DNA of 64,000 bases from Oerskovia merdavium (lineage in GTDB: Bacteria; Actinomycetota; Actinomycetes; Actinomycetales; Cellulomonadaceae). The stretch is taken from NCBI RefSeq assembly GCF_014836755.1, contig NZ_JACSQF010000001.1, forward strand, positions 231,754 to 295,753, written 5' to 3'. Made by a program: the position numbers and the translations under genes. The notes beneath the pieces were generated by a model, which saw only the letters and a program-made list of their open reading frames with translations, had not been told where the DNA came from and made no database searches. This document shows positions 10,016 through 19,400 of this stretch, one piece after another (the first letter of the stretch is position 1; every line of letters begins with the position of its first letter).

Positions 10016-10899
10016 AGTGCCTCCACAATCCGCGCACTGTGCTTGCGGAACACCAGGATCCCAGCAGTCAGTGCAAGTACAGCCCACGCGAGGCAGCCGA
10101 GCCAGACCCCGAGAGAGGGGGCGGCGAAGTCGTACAAGATGCTGCGGTACGCCTCGACGTAGAGCTGCGCAGGATTCAGTCGTGCGATCTGCGCGAGCGG
10201 GATCGGTTCACCGCGGAACTCCCACCCCTCGTCGTAGAGATCGTTCTGCACGGTGACCAGCAACGTCAACGGAAAGACGATCCCCGAGATGTACAGCCAG
10301 ATCTGGTTGAAGATCCCCCAGAGGTACGACAGGTCGCGGAAGTAGACCATTCCCAGCGAGAGGACGAGACCGACCCCGGTAGCGAACAAACCGGTCAGCA
10401 GCACGACTCCGAGGAGCAAGGGCACGAAGGGAAGGACCCCCGGTCCCCCGACGAAGAGCACGAGAACGATCAGGATCGCGATCTCGGGAAGGTGGTTGAT
10501 CGTGTTCGCGACCATCTCCGAGACCAGCAGCACCCAGCGCGGGAAGTACACCTTGGTCAGCAGCGCCGTGTTGGACGTCAGCGAGTTCATGCCCGACATG
10601 ATCGACCCGGAGAGATAGCCCCAGGCGATGACCCCGATCGCGATCCACACCGCGAACGAGGTGATTCCCGAGTTCGTGCCGGGTGCGACACCCCCGCGCA
10701 TCACCAGTCCGAACACGAGGGAGTAGATGGCGATCGATGCGAGCGGGTTGAGCAGCGACCACACCCGCCCGAGCATCGTGCGCTTGTACTGGGAGCTGAG
10801 CTGACGTCGCGCGAGGTTCCAGATCAGGCCGATGGTGTGACGGAACTCTTCACTCCCCGTGGGCTCGGCCACCCCTCTGTCAATGCTGCTCACTGCCAT
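10012..10899 (-). CDS. ABC-2 type polysaccharide export permease, Wzm/TagG-like
   Basis: A 295-residue permease with six hydrophobic segments and the amphipathic N-terminal QYKRTMLGRVWSLLNPL stretch typical of TagG/Wzm. It partners the ATPase gene that overlaps its stop. I chose the ATG at 10899, although another in-frame ATG at 10923 would add eight residues. Its start lies 20 bp inside the 3' end of the upstream epimerase gene. The pair would carry a lipid-linked polymer to the outer face of the membrane. Confidence 0.92.
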   Translation of the reverse strand: MAVSSIDRGVAEPTGSEEFRHTIGLIWNLARRQLSSQYKRTMLGRVWSLLNPLASIAIYSLVFGLVMRGGVAPGTNSGITSFAVWIAIGVIAWGYLSGSIMSGMNSLTSNTALLTKVYFPRWVLLVSEMVANTINHLPEIAILIVLVLFVGGPGVLPFVPLLLGVVLLTGLFATGVGLVLSLGMVYFRDLSYLWGIFNQIWLYISGIVFPLTLLVTVQNDLYDEGWEFRGEPIPLAQIARLNPAQLYVEAYRSILYDFAAPSLGVWLGCLAWAVLALTAGILVFRKHSARIVEAL

Positions 10900-11938
10900 C
10901 GATCCAATCGCACAGTCGGCCAATCCCTCGTTCCACCGGCACAGCAGGGCGCCATGCCAGCACGGCCTTCGCCGCTTCGATGTCTGCCACGCCCGAACGC
11001 ACGTCCCCCTCGCGGAACTGTCCGGTCACGTGCGGCGCCGGGGCGCCGTACCTCTTCGCGACCACGGTCGCGAGTTCCATGATGGTCGTCCCCTGCCCTG
11101 AGCCGATGTCGATGGGGTCCGTCGTCGTGGTGACGAGGTCCGTCCCTGCGACGATCGCGCGTGCCACGTCGTCGATGTAGACGAAGTCCCTGACGATCTC
11201 GCCGTCCTCGTAGACCGGGATCGACTGGCCGGCCTTGGCCGTCCGGGCGAAGAGCGGGACGATCCCGGTGTAGGGGTTGGTCAGCGACTGACCCGGCCCG
11301 TAGACGTTCTGCAGGCGGAAGAGCACGGCCGCCACTCCCATCGAACGGCACCAGGCCGACACGAGGTTCTCCTGGCACAGCTTGGTGGACCCGTAGACGC
11401 TCGAGGGCATCGCTCGGACGTCGTGCGACCGGTGCGGCAGCGGTTCGAGCCCCGGGAAGACCCACTGGTGCGCCGTGAGCATCTCGCTCGAACGCTGTCC
11501 CGGAAAGGTGACCTCCCCGGTGACGGAGTCCCGCCACGCCCCTTCCCCGTAGACCGCTCGGGACGACGTCAGGACGATGGAACGTGGTCGGATCCCACGG
11601 CGCGCCAGCGCATCGAGCATGCGGGTGGTACCCACGACGTTGACCAGTCCGTGCCGGCTCGCCTCGCTGAGCGACTGAGCAGTCCCGGTCTCCGCGGCGA
11701 GGTGCACGATCACGTCAGGGACGAACCGATCGAGAAGGTCATCCCAGTCCGCCGCCTCCGTCACGTCTCCGACGACGAGCTCCACCCTGGGGTCGAGCCC
11801 CTCGGGTCGTGACCGGTCGGAGTGCACCTGCGGATGCAGGTTGTCGATCGCCACCACCTGGTCGAAGCGTTCGGCCAGGGAAGAGGACAGTGCGCACCCG
11901 ATGAAGCCTGCACCGCCTGTCACCACACACGTCGTCAT
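10880..11938 (-). CDS. NAD-dependent epimerase/dehydratase (GalE-like extended SDR)
   Basis: A 352-residue extended SDR. The cofactor motif VTGGAGFIG is at the N-terminus, YGSTK is the YxxxK site, and VYGPG and VYIDDVARA follow in the C-terminal domain as in UDP-sugar 4-epimerases and GDP/dTDP-sugar enzymes. The start is the ATG at 11938 with GGAGGG about 11 nt upstream; the extension to 11977 has no such site. It is co-transcribed with the exporter genes and likely supplies one of the polymer's nucleotide sugars. Which sugar cannot be read from motifs. Confidence 0.88.
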   Translation of the reverse strand: MTTCVVTGGAGFIGCALSSSLAERFDQVVAIDNLHPQVHSDRSRPEGLDPRVELVVGDVTEAADWDDLLDRFVPDVIVHLAAETGTAQSLSEASRHGLVNVVGTTRMLDALARRGIRPRSIVLTSSRAVYGEGAWRDSVTGEVTFPGQRSSEMLTAHQWVFPGLEPLPHRSHDVRAMPSSVYGSTKLCQENLVSAWCRSMGVAAVLFRLQNVYGPGQSLTNPYTGIVPLFARTAKAGQSIPVYEDGEIVRDFVYIDDVARAIVAGTDLVTTTTDPIDIGSGQGTTIMELATVVAKRYGAPAPHVTGQFREGDVRSGVADIEAAKAVLAWRPAVPVERGIGRLCDWIDGSEQH

Positions 11939-11998
11939 CGATCCGTACTCCCTCCATACATCTGGCATGCGCCCCACCGGGGCCCTTCCACCAACACG

Positions 11999-13201
11999 TC
12001 AGCTGAGGATCGTGGGTGGCTGCAGGCTCAGATATCTCTCCGTCAGCTCGAAGACGACCAGGTCGGCACCGGACGTCCGTGCGGCGTGAAGGACGTTGGC
12101 GCGCTGGCTCGGATCGTCCAGGTGGTGACGGATCTGGAACGTCGACTCGAACGAGCCTGCCCAGAACGCCGACAGGGCGGTTCCTTGCGAGTCACCCAGG
12201 ACGAGCGCCTTCTTGGGGATCTCTCCGCCGGCGGTCGTCACGGGGAGCTCGAGCAGGTCTACGCCACCGGGCCAGGAGAGCTCCGACTCCGTCCCGTCGG
12301 CCGCGGTGCGGGTGGTGACCACCGGCTCCGGGTCAAGGGTCGGGACGGTCCAGTCGTCCCGCGGCGCCTCGACGCCCCACTCGGCGAACTCGTTCGGCGG
12401 GGCCTGCCTCTGGACCTCGACGACCTTCCCGCTCACCAGCCCGTCGTAGTCGGAGTTCGGGTACAGGTCCTGGAGGCAGTCGCTGATCGACTCCCAGGCC
12501 ACCGACGCACCGTAGGGGGTCCAATGGCTGTTGACCGCGCTGTAGACCCACTCGTCCTCCGCTGCGGCCTGCAGGTCGCCGCGGACGTCCACGATCGGGA
12601 GGTCTCCGGAGACCTCGAGCAGCTGGTCGAAGTGCGTCAGGCCACGCAAGGGCTGCGCCCAGTCGGGGAGCATCTCCGGGTAGACGGCGCCCGACGAGGG
12701 AGCGACGACAACGATCAGGTCGGTTCCCTCGCGCGCCAGCCCCGCCTGCAGATCGTCGAAGTAGTCACGCCACTGGTCGCGCTGCTCGTCGAGCCAGGGA
12801 GCCCGACCGAGCATGTCCGAGAAGTTGTTGGCCTGGATGTCGGACCAGAAGACGAAGCCGTCGCGGCCTGGCACTCCCGGGTACGGCAGGTCTGCCGTGT
12901 TCTCGGCGAAGACCGCTTCCGACTCGGGTGTCCTGGGCCCCGTCCAGATCGTCGGGTCTCCAGGGACGACCTCGGATCGGCAGGACTTCGGGGTGCTCGC
13001 GACACCTACCGCCTCGGCATCGAGCCACCCTCGTGTCGTGGCGACACCCAGGCCAGCCATGAGTGCCGAGAGCACGACGAGCGTCACGAGCGGGATGTAG
13101 GAACGACGCGGCAGCAGTGGCGTCCGCGGGCGGACACCAGGCGCTGTCGAGGTCGTCGGAGCGGAGGTCTGCTCCCCCGCGCCCTGCAGGGGCTCGCTCA
13201 T
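11999..13201 (-). CDS. Membrane-anchored SGNH-like protein, AlgX/AlgJ family (glycan O-acetylation)
   Basis: A 400-residue protein with one N-terminal membrane segment (about residues 33-53) and a large extracytoplasmic domain resembling AlgX/AlgJ. VLGDSQGTAL carries the candidate nucleophile serine, and NSHWTPYG carries the candidate histidine. In AlgX the residue two before that histidine is a catalytic aspartate; here it is asparagine, which may lower or change activity. The start at 13201 overlaps the acyltransferase stop (ATGA, 13198-13201). It probably transfers acetyl groups, delivered by the adjacent acyltransferase, onto the exported glycan. The long upstream open frame is a shadow of the acyltransferase. 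Confidence 0.8.
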   Translation of the reverse strand: MSEPLQGAGEQTSAPTTSTAPGVRPRTPLLPRRSYIPLVTLVVLSALMAGLGVATTRGWLDAEAVGVASTPKSCRSEVVPGDPTIWTGPRTPESEAVFAENTADLPYPGVPGRDGFVFWSDIQANNFSDMLGRAPWLDEQRDQWRDYFDDLQAGLAREGTDLIVVVAPSSGAVYPEMLPDWAQPLRGLTHFDQLLEVSGDLPIVDVRGDLQAAAEDEWVYSAVNSHWTPYGASVAWESISDCLQDLYPNSDYDGLVSGKVVEVQRQAPPNEFAEWGVEAPRDDWTVPTLDPEPVVTTRTAADGTESELSWPGGVDLLELPVTTAGGEIPKKALVLGDSQGTALSAFWAGSFESTFQIRHHLDDPSQRANVLHAARTSGADLVVFELTERYLSLQPPTILS

Positions 13202-14469
13202 GACTGTCCTTCTGCTGACTGCCGCTGCTTGCGCATCCGGCTGGCGTACGGAGTCGACGAGTAGTCGACGTTGACGAGCTCCTCCCGCAGGAACGTGGTC
13301 GCGGGCCTCATGCGGGCGATCCCGCGCTCGAGGAACCGCGGGGTCCAGTTCTTGAGGCTCATCGCAGGAGACTCGATGAGGTGCCACGAAAGATAGGCCA
13401 GCACGTGCGTCGCGACGATCACCACGACGTGGTAGACCGCCCATCCGTAGTTCTGCAGGCCGAAGAATGCACCGAGGGTCATGACCGGCCAGGCGGTGAT
13501 GTAGATCCCGTAGCTGAAGTCTCCGTGCTTCTCCCAGTTGGTGATCCGACCACGCACGGCGAACCACATGAGGAAGTAGAGGAAGCCGAACTGGCCGAGG
13601 ACGTTCCAGCCACCGTACGCGTAGGTCAGCGCACTGAAGATCAGGGCTCCGATCGCGAGACGGTCGTCGACCGGGATCTTGTCACCGAAGAGCGTGAAGA
13701 GGACCCCGAAGCAGAAGGGTGCAAGGAACATCAGGAGGAAAGGGTCCGAGAAGATCGGGTTGACGGACCACAGGGTGGCCGCGCCGGACCACTGCATCGC
13801 GTTGAGCCCCAGGATCACGGCACAGAAGATCCCACCGACCATGCGGTTCGCCAGCGCGCCGAAGAGACCGAGGATCGCAACGATGATGTATGCCAGGAAC
13901 TCGTACCTCAGCGTCCAGGCCGACCCGTTCCAGTCGTAGCCACCGTGCAGCTGCGCATAAGGCAGCTCGGCACCCATGCCAGCGATGTTGCGCTGCCCCA
14001 GGTCCAACCACATGTTGTTGGAGAAGTAGGTGAGCGGTGACTCGTAGTTCACACCCCAGTAACCAGCGATCGAGCCGGTCGTGTGCCACCAGGCGATCGG
14101 GGCGAAGACGAGGACGACCAGCAGGAGGGTGGCCCAGAATGCCGGGAAGATGCGGAGGCAGCGGCGCCAGAGATAGCGCCAGATGGTCGACGAGCCCATC
14201 CGCGAGCGTGCGATGAGGAACCCGCTGAAGAAGAAGAAGCCCGCGACCGCGACGCCACCGATCGACTGCTCCGAGCTGATCTGGACCCCGAGGTCGTGGC
14301 CGCCGTAGAAGCCGGCGATCGGGCCGGCGTGGCTGAAGATGACGAGGAACGCCATGAGCCAACGGAGGAATCCGATGCTGTTGGCCCGGGGGTCGAACGC
14401 TTCGACGAGCGAGAGCGGCCCCCCTTGCAGGCGCAGCTTTCGGGGGACTGAGAAGACACCTGCGGTCAC
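13198..14469 (-). CDS. Acyltransferase family 3 (OafA/YrhL-like) membrane protein
   Basis: A 423-residue membrane acyltransferase with about ten hydrophobic segments. The first segment region has RWLMAFLVIFSHAGP, giving the family's R and H pair, and GFFFFSGFLIARSR follows as in OafA proteins. It would pass an acyl (typically acetyl) group across the membrane for polysaccharide modification. The start is the GTG at 14469 inside the stop of the rhamnan protein gene (GTGA, 14466-14469). Its own stop overlaps the AlgX-like gene, so the two form a tightly coupled acylation module. Confidence 0.92.
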   Translation of the reverse strand: MTAGVFSVPRKLRLQGGPLSLVEAFDPRANSIGFLRWLMAFLVIFSHAGPIAGFYGGHDLGVQISSEQSIGGVAVAGFFFFSGFLIARSRMGSSTIWRYLWRRCLRIFPAFWATLLLVVLVFAPIAWWHTTGSIAGYWGVNYESPLTYFSNNMWLDLGQRNIAGMGAELPYAQLHGGYDWNGSAWTLRYEFLAYIIVAILGLFGALANRMVGGIFCAVILGLNAMQWSGAATLWSVNPIFSDPFLLMFLAPFCFGVLFTLFGDKIPVDDRLAIGALIFSALTYAYGGWNVLGQFGFLYFLMWFAVRGRITNWEKHGDFSYGIYITAWPVMTLGAFFGLQNYGWAVYHVVVIVATHVLAYLSWHLIESPAMSLKNWTPRFLERGIARMRPATTFLREELVNVDYSSTPYASRMRKQRQSAEGQS

Positions 14470-16364
14470 GTGAGGTCCTCGTCCTGGCTCGCCGTCGCGG
14501 CGGGGCCGCCCTTGATCCCTCTGGCCAGGTTCCCGGGAATCCGTCGGACCCCTCGGACGCCCCGATAGGCCGGCCTGAGCATGCTGGCGACACGGGGGTG
14601 GCGCAGAGCCACCGAACGCTTGATCGCGACGAGCACGTTGGGGAGACCGGTGATCGACTCCAGGTACTCGTTCTGCTCGGTGATGGTTCCGGGCAGCCGC
14701 GAGCTCAGGGCGCTGAGCTTGTACTCGAGGAAGTTGTAGTTGATGGCAGCGTTCGTCGTGTTGATCACGGTGTGCACCATGTACTGCTGCGACAGCGCCG
14801 AGTAGCTGAAGAGCCGCTCGACCACGTGGGCCAGGGAGCCGTCGGCGTACTGCCCCTCCAGCGGGAAGTCGCTCCAGGTGAACTCTGCGTCGAGCAGCGG
14901 ACGGAGCGCAGCAGGACGGAAGTAGAACATCGAGCCATACGGCGACAGCGGGGTGGTGGCGTCGAACGCGACGTCGATCCCCAGTCGCTTCGCGAGCGCC
15001 ATGGCCGGCTTCTTGTTGGCGTACCAGGCCTTGCCCAGCGTCGCGTAACCGATCTGCACCACGGGAGGGAACACCATGCCGACCGACTCGTCGTCGCCGA
15101 ACAGGTCGAGGACGTTCTGGACGTACCCCGGGGAGCTCAGCAGGTTCTCCATCAGGTGACGCTTGAACCACTCACCGATCGTGAACCCGTCCTGGGCGGA
15201 CTTCTTGGAGTGCAGCTTGAGCATCACGTCGTACTTCGGGTCCAGGAGGACGTCCCGCAGCCCGATCAGGAAGGCGGTGATGTCACGACCACGGTTCGAC
15301 TCGAGCACCCGGACGTCGAACTGCTCGCGCCCACGAGCCAGGAGGCGGCGCTCGATGAACTCCTTCTTGAGCGTGTCCGTGGTCGTGATGTACAGGTCGT
15401 ACGGGACCGGGACGTGATCGATCGAGTCCATGAGCTCGTCGATCATCGACTCGTAGAAGACGTGCACCAGGACGGCCATCGAGACGTCGGAACCGCTCCC
15501 GCTGCCGACCGGCACGTCGGGGAGCACGTGCGTCAGGGTCATGTTCGTCGACACGACCCGTGGCTCTGCCGAGTGCGAGATGTTCTGCCAGACGAGCCGC
15601 AACGGATAGTCCGTGGTCCGCAGCTTCTCGATCATGTCTCGCCCGATGACCGCGTTGTCGTTCATGTAGAGCGGGTCCTGGAAGAAGAGACGGCGCTTGA
15701 CGATCGGGCAGCGATCGTTCAGCAGCAGGACAGGCGTGTCGATCGCAGGATGGTTGGTCGGGTAGTTGCGCTCGGGGAACGCCACCATGCTGCCGTATCC
15801 GAGCTCTTCGAAGTGGTGCGTAAACCGAGCCTCGTGGTTGTCGACCGAGTCGTTGTAGGTCGCGATGGGGGGCATGGTGTCCCAGTACGCTCGGAACGCG
15901 TCGGTGTCGAAGAGCGACCGTCGGACCGCGATCCAGTGGGACTGGATGTGGCCGTGCATGGTCCTCTTCGCGGCGAACGGGTGCGGGGTGACCTCACCGT
16001 GATCGGTGAGTCCCCAGAAGTCGACGTTCCAGGTCTCCGAGCGCTCGAAGACCTCGGCGAACGGGTAGACCGGACCGAAGAACGTGTAGTTGAGCAGCAC
16101 GAGCTCGTCGTACTCGCGCAACCGGTCGGCGCCGAGCCTCGCGAGCCCCTCCTGGTAGCCGCCGACGTCGAGCCCGACGTTCTCTCTCTCGACGATCTCC
16201 GCGACGAAGGGCGCGACCCGCGCTCGGGAGTCCTCGTCGAGCGGACCGTTGGACACGAAGATGATGGTCTCGACGCTGCGCCCCAAGTCCTCGAGGCAGA
16301 ACGGGATGTAGTCGTCCACATGACCGTCAGCAGCCCAGAACAGGTAGATGGCAACGCGCTTCAA
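14466..16364 (-). CDS. Rhamnan synthesis protein F (RgpF) family
   Basis: A 632-residue cytosolic protein of the RgpF family found in rhamnose-polysaccharide clusters. The first half contains the typical VGGYQEGL and LLNYTFFGP stretches of the glycosyltransferase-like module, and the second half a further module with NRGRDITAFL and MLKLHSKKS. I place the start at a TTG at 16364 because GGAGGA lies 5 nt upstream; an in-frame ATG at 16397 adds 11 residues but has no ribosome site. Together with rfbB and rfbD it is the best evidence that the polymer contains rhamnose. Whether it transfers rhamnose itself is not settled by sequence. Confidence 0.88.
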   Translation of the reverse strand: MKRVAIYLFWAADGHVDDYIPFCLEDLGRSVETIIFVSNGPLDEDSRARVAPFVAEIVERENVGLDVGGYQEGLARLGADRLREYDELVLLNYTFFGPVYPFAEVFERSETWNVDFWGLTDHGEVTPHPFAAKRTMHGHIQSHWIAVRRSLFDTDAFRAYWDTMPPIATYNDSVDNHEARFTHHFEELGYGSMVAFPERNYPTNHPAIDTPVLLLNDRCPIVKRRLFFQDPLYMNDNAVIGRDMIEKLRTTDYPLRLVWQNISHSAEPRVVSTNMTLTHVLPDVPVGSGSGSDVSMAVLVHVFYESMIDELMDSIDHVPVPYDLYITTTDTLKKEFIERRLLARGREQFDVRVLESNRGRDITAFLIGLRDVLLDPKYDVMLKLHSKKSAQDGFTIGEWFKRHLMENLLSSPGYVQNVLDLFGDDESVGMVFPPVVQIGYATLGKAWYANKKPAMALAKRLGIDVAFDATTPLSPYGSMFYFRPAALRPLLDAEFTWSDFPLEGQYADGSLAHVVERLFSYSALSQQYMVHTVINTTNAAINYNFLEYKLSALSSRLPGTITEQNEYLESITGLPNVLVAIKRSVALRHPRVASMLRPAYRGVRGVRRIPGNLARGIKGGPAATASQDEDLT

Positions 16365-16437
16365 TCGATTCCTCCGTATGGCGAGCTCGCTCGGCAAGGC
16401 CGCGCCGAGGACTGCATGATGCTACCCCAACACCACC

Positions 16438-18027
16438 CTACGGCCGGGCGCCCGCCGGCCCGTCTTCCGCGACCGGACCGGCCCCTCGCCGAAGGGCCGG
16501 CACCTGGCGCACCCGCTCAGAAGCTTCGGGCCCGCGGGGACCTCGAGCCCCCTCCAGCGCCACGATGAAGATCGTCAGCGCGATCACGTAGAGCACGACG
16601 GCCGGCATGAAGCCGAGGTTCGACGACCACGCGGGCTCCGTCGTGGCATAAGGTCCGCCCGCTCCGACCGCATACCTCCTCGCAGCGCCGTAGAACGCCA
16701 GCGCTCCCGCCCCTCCGAGGGCTGCGGTCATCCCGCGGGAGAGGCGAGCCGCCGTCGGTTCCTCGTCCCCCTCCCCCGGTGCGAGGATCCAGGCCGCGAG
16801 CAGAGGGAGGCCGATGGCGATGGGGAGGGTGTAGCGCCCTTGCCAGACGAGTCCGGCGTCCTCGGCTCCTGGGAGCTGGACGAGCATCGGACCGACGACC
16901 ACACCGACGAAGAGCACACCCAGTGCCACCTTGGCCGACACCTGCCCACGGCGCTGGAGAGCGAGCGCGGCCAGCATCCCGAGCGACACGGTCCACACGA
17001 GCAGGGTCAGGAGCGGGACCGGCGAGTCGAACCAACCCAGGTTCCCGATCATCTGCTCGTACTGCTTGCTCAAGGAGAGCACCATGTCGGTGACCGCCAG
17101 GACCTTGTCCCCGTAGGCCGGCCACAGCCCCTCCCCGGTGAGCAGGGTCCCGTACCGCACGGACCACAGGACCGAGGGCAGGGAGACGACCGCCACGTAG
17201 GCGAAGGATCCCACGACGAGCCGTCGTCGTTCGGCCCACAGGATCCGTGCCCGCCCGCTGCCGAGCAGGCTGAGCGTGACGATCACCAGCGCCCAGAGAG
17301 GAGAGAGACCTCGGACGTTGGCCAGGACGGCGAAGCTCACCGCTGCGATCACCAGCGTGTGCCGGGGTATGCGCCCTCGGGCACCGAACACGGCCCAGCT
17401 CGACGCCCACGCGGCGAGCGCGGCCGAGATCTCCAGCCCGTTGGGATTGATCGTCGAGAACAGGAACAGGGCCATCGGGGTGAGCGCGGTGATCGCCCCC
17501 CACCAGACGATCCGGCTCGCCCTCACGGCACGGAGCGCGACGAGGCCCGCGACGACGAAGGCCGTCGACACCGCAGCCGACACCAGGCGCATCACCAGGA
17601 TTCCCGGGTCGGCAGGAAGCAACCGCGAAGGCCAGCCGACGAGCGCGTAGTACAGCGGCGGGTAGTGCCCGGCAGCCGTGGAGGCCTCCACGATCGTCGT
17701 GTGGTCGTCCAGGATGGCCGGCATGCAGGAGGCGGGCTGCTCCGGGAGCGTCGCGTAGCAGTTGAGACCGGGCACGACGGCGTAGTCGACAGGGACATGG
17801 ACCGTGGTCAGCGCGCCCGGCACCATCCAGGTCGTGGGTCGAGGACCGACGGTACCCGTGAGCTGCCCTCGGGCGACCGCGACGGCTTTGATCGTGTGGC
17901 TGGGTTCGTCCGGCGAGGACATCGCCGGCGTCGCGACGGCCCACAACGCGCACATCGCGAAGAAGGAGGCCGTGATGATGCACCACCGCAGACGCACCGC
18001 TGCGACGCCTGTCAGCGCCCGGATCAC
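16438..18027 (-). CDS. DUF2142 family polytopic membrane protein
   Basis: A 529-residue membrane protein with about 10-12 hydrophobic segments. SPDEPSH at residues 38-44, just after the first membrane segment, is the hallmark of DUF2142. The fold resembles GT-C-type glycosyltransferases or other glycan-modifying membrane enzymes. The GTG at 18027 has no ribosome site, but TACTCT at 18046-18051 puts the transcript start within about 12 nt of it. It lies 73 bp upstream of the rhamnan gene. A role in adding sugars on the outer face of the membrane is plausible but unproven. Confidence 0.85.
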   Translation of the reverse strand: MIRALTGVAAVRLRWCIITASFFAMCALWAVATPAMSSPDEPSHTIKAVAVARGQLTGTVGPRPTTWMVPGALTTVHVPVDYAVVPGLNCYATLPEQPASCMPAILDDHTTIVEASTAAGHYPPLYYALVGWPSRLLPADPGILVMRLVSAAVSTAFVVAGLVALRAVRASRIVWWGAITALTPMALFLFSTINPNGLEISAALAAWASSWAVFGARGRIPRHTLVIAAVSFAVLANVRGLSPLWALVIVTLSLLGSGRARILWAERRRLVVGSFAYVAVVSLPSVLWSVRYGTLLTGEGLWPAYGDKVLAVTDMVLSLSKQYEQMIGNLGWFDSPVPLLTLLVWTVSLGMLAALALQRRGQVSAKVALGVLFVGVVVGPMLVQLPGAEDAGLVWQGRYTLPIAIGLPLLAAWILAPGEGDEEPTAARLSRGMTAALGGAGALAFYGAARRYAVGAGGPYATTEPAWSSNLGFMPAVVLYVIALTIFIVALEGARGPRGPEASERVRQVPALRRGAGPVAEDGPAGARP

Positions 18028-18045
18028 GGTGCAACCACGCGTCGG

Positions 18046-18051
18046 AGAGTA
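18046..18051 (-). promoter_or_regulatory. -10 box for the DUF2142 gene
   Basis: TACTCT on the minus strand, 18 nt before the GTG at 18027, gives a leader of about 12 nt. The -35 is not clear. It is the most likely promoter for the minus-strand glycan genes. Confidence 0.4.
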
Positions 18052-18141
18052 GCTCGGGAGAAGGAGGGCGCCTGTCGGCGTCGCGGAGCCACCTGGCGGT
18101 CCGGCAGACCCCGAGGTCGAGAGGACGTCATGCGGTCACCT

Positions 18142-18147
18142 TATTCT
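18142..18147 (+). promoter_or_regulatory. -10 box for the first GtrA gene
   Basis: TATTCT, about 80 nt upstream of the ATG at 18228. It is one of the few A/T-rich hexamers in this stretch. Confidence 0.35.
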
Positions 18148-18227
18148 GGGTCGACCGGCCGGGCGACGCCCGCGCCAGACTTCTCGGTCGCCTGGCCGCG
18201 GAAGTCGGACAGGAGAGGTGGAACCAG

Positions 18228-18674
18228 ATGCCCGACGAACGTCCGGGTGACGGCGCGAGAGCTTCGGTCCCCCCTGCCATCGGACCGAAGAGCGCGGTCC
18301 GGCGGCTCGTGCAGCACCCGCTGGTGAAGTACCTCGTCGTCGGTGGCCTGTCCTTCCTCGTGGACGCAGGCCTCCTGTGGCTCTGCACCTCGCTCCTCGG
18401 GTGGGCCGTGTGGCTCGGGGCGACGATCGGGTTCTGGACCGGTGTGCTGGTCAACTTCACGCTCAACAGGATCGTCATGAATCGCGACAAGAGCTCGCTC
18501 CTGACCCAGACGAGTCGGTACGGCGTGCTCCTGGCGTTCAACTACGTCGTGACCCTCGGAATTCTCCACCTCACGACGTCCTGGGGCGTGCCGGTGGTGG
18601 TCGCGAAGACCGCGATCGTCGCAGGAAGCACGTGCTGGAACTACGTGCTCTATCGCTTGTGGGTCTTTGCCTGA
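18228..18674 (+). CDS. GtrA family membrane protein
   Basis: A 148-residue protein with four membrane segments and the GtrA pattern (KYLVVGGLSFLVDAGLLW, then NFTLNRIVMN, then YVLYRLWVF at the C-terminus). GtrA proteins are thought to help flip or present polyprenyl-phosphate sugars used by membrane glycosyltransferases. A GAGAGGTGG stretch precedes the ATG at 18228. It stands opposite the DUF2142 gene, which fits a shared role in adding polyprenyl-linked sugars. A second, unrelated-length GtrA protein lies at 25807-26343. Confidence 0.9.
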   Translation: MPDERPGDGARASVPPAIGPKSAVRRLVQHPLVKYLVVGGLSFLVDAGLLWLCTSLLGWAVWLGATIGFWTGVLVNFTLNRIVMNRDKSSLLTQTSRYGVLLAFNYVVTLGILHLTTSWGVPVVVAKTAIVAGSTCWNYVLYRLWVFA

Positions 18675-18872
18675 GCACGGACCCCGGCCAGGGTCGTCCC
18701 ACGGCGCGCCTGCAAGGCGACAAGTCTCCTACCACGTAGCGTGCCAGAAAGCGACCCTCTGACCTGCTTCCTTTCGAGGTTCTCACATCGTCGTCGGCAC
18801 GTCCTTCGACCTGTGCGTACCGTGCGCACCGCGAGCTGTCGCTGAGCACACCGTCGACAGAGAGGCCTGACC

Positions 18873-19400
18873 ATGGCCAGCAACACATCACTCACTGGCG
18901 TCGCACTCGTCCTCGCCCTCGCGCTCGCCGTCGGCGGGTGCGCGGTGGACGGCCAGAGCACGCCCGGGGCACTGGAGTCGACAGGCACCGTCCCGACCGT
19001 GGCGCCCCCGACGGAGCCTGCCACCGATCCGACCACCGACCCGCCGGACATCGATCCGACGACGCCCGAACCGATCACGCCCTCGGAGTCGGGGAAGCCG
19101 GTCGTCGGGGGCGTGGGCGTCCTGATCTCCAACGCGGGCTGGACAGCGGAGACCGGGGTGACCGTGCGCGGATATGCCGACACGATCGATGCTGCGGCGA
19201 CCTGCACCCTCGACCTGTCGAAGGCGGGTACCACTCGGAGCGTCACGTCCGAGGCGCTCGAGGGTCCGACCACCATGTCCTGCGGCGAGCTGATCGTCGG
19301 ATCGGATGCCCTCTCCTCAGGGGACTGGACGGCAGTTCTCTCCTACAAGTCGACGACCGCGTGGGGCTCCTCCGCCCCCGTGGTCGTCACCGTGCCGTGA
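18873..19400 (+). CDS. Small secreted lipoprotein, unknown function
   Basis: A 175-residue lipoprotein. A hydrophobic N-terminus ends in the lipobox AVGGC, so Cys23 should be lipidated. A Thr/Pro-rich linker (about residues 30-75) follows, then a compact domain of about 95 residues with two cysteines likely to form a disulfide. The C-terminal domain is not recognised. The ATG at 18873 has GAGAGG upstream. Its stop overlaps the GTG of the LGFP-repeat protein (GTGA, 19397-19400), so both are made together and exposed on the wall. Confidence 0.8.
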   Translation: MASNTSLTGVALVLALALAVGGCAVDGQSTPGALESTGTVPTVAPPTEPATDPTTDPPDIDPTTPEPITPSESGKPVVGGVGVLISNAGWTAETGVTVRGYADTIDAAATCTLDLSKAGTTRSVTSEALEGPTTMSCGELIVGSDALSSGDWTAVLSYKSTTAWGSSAPVVVTVP

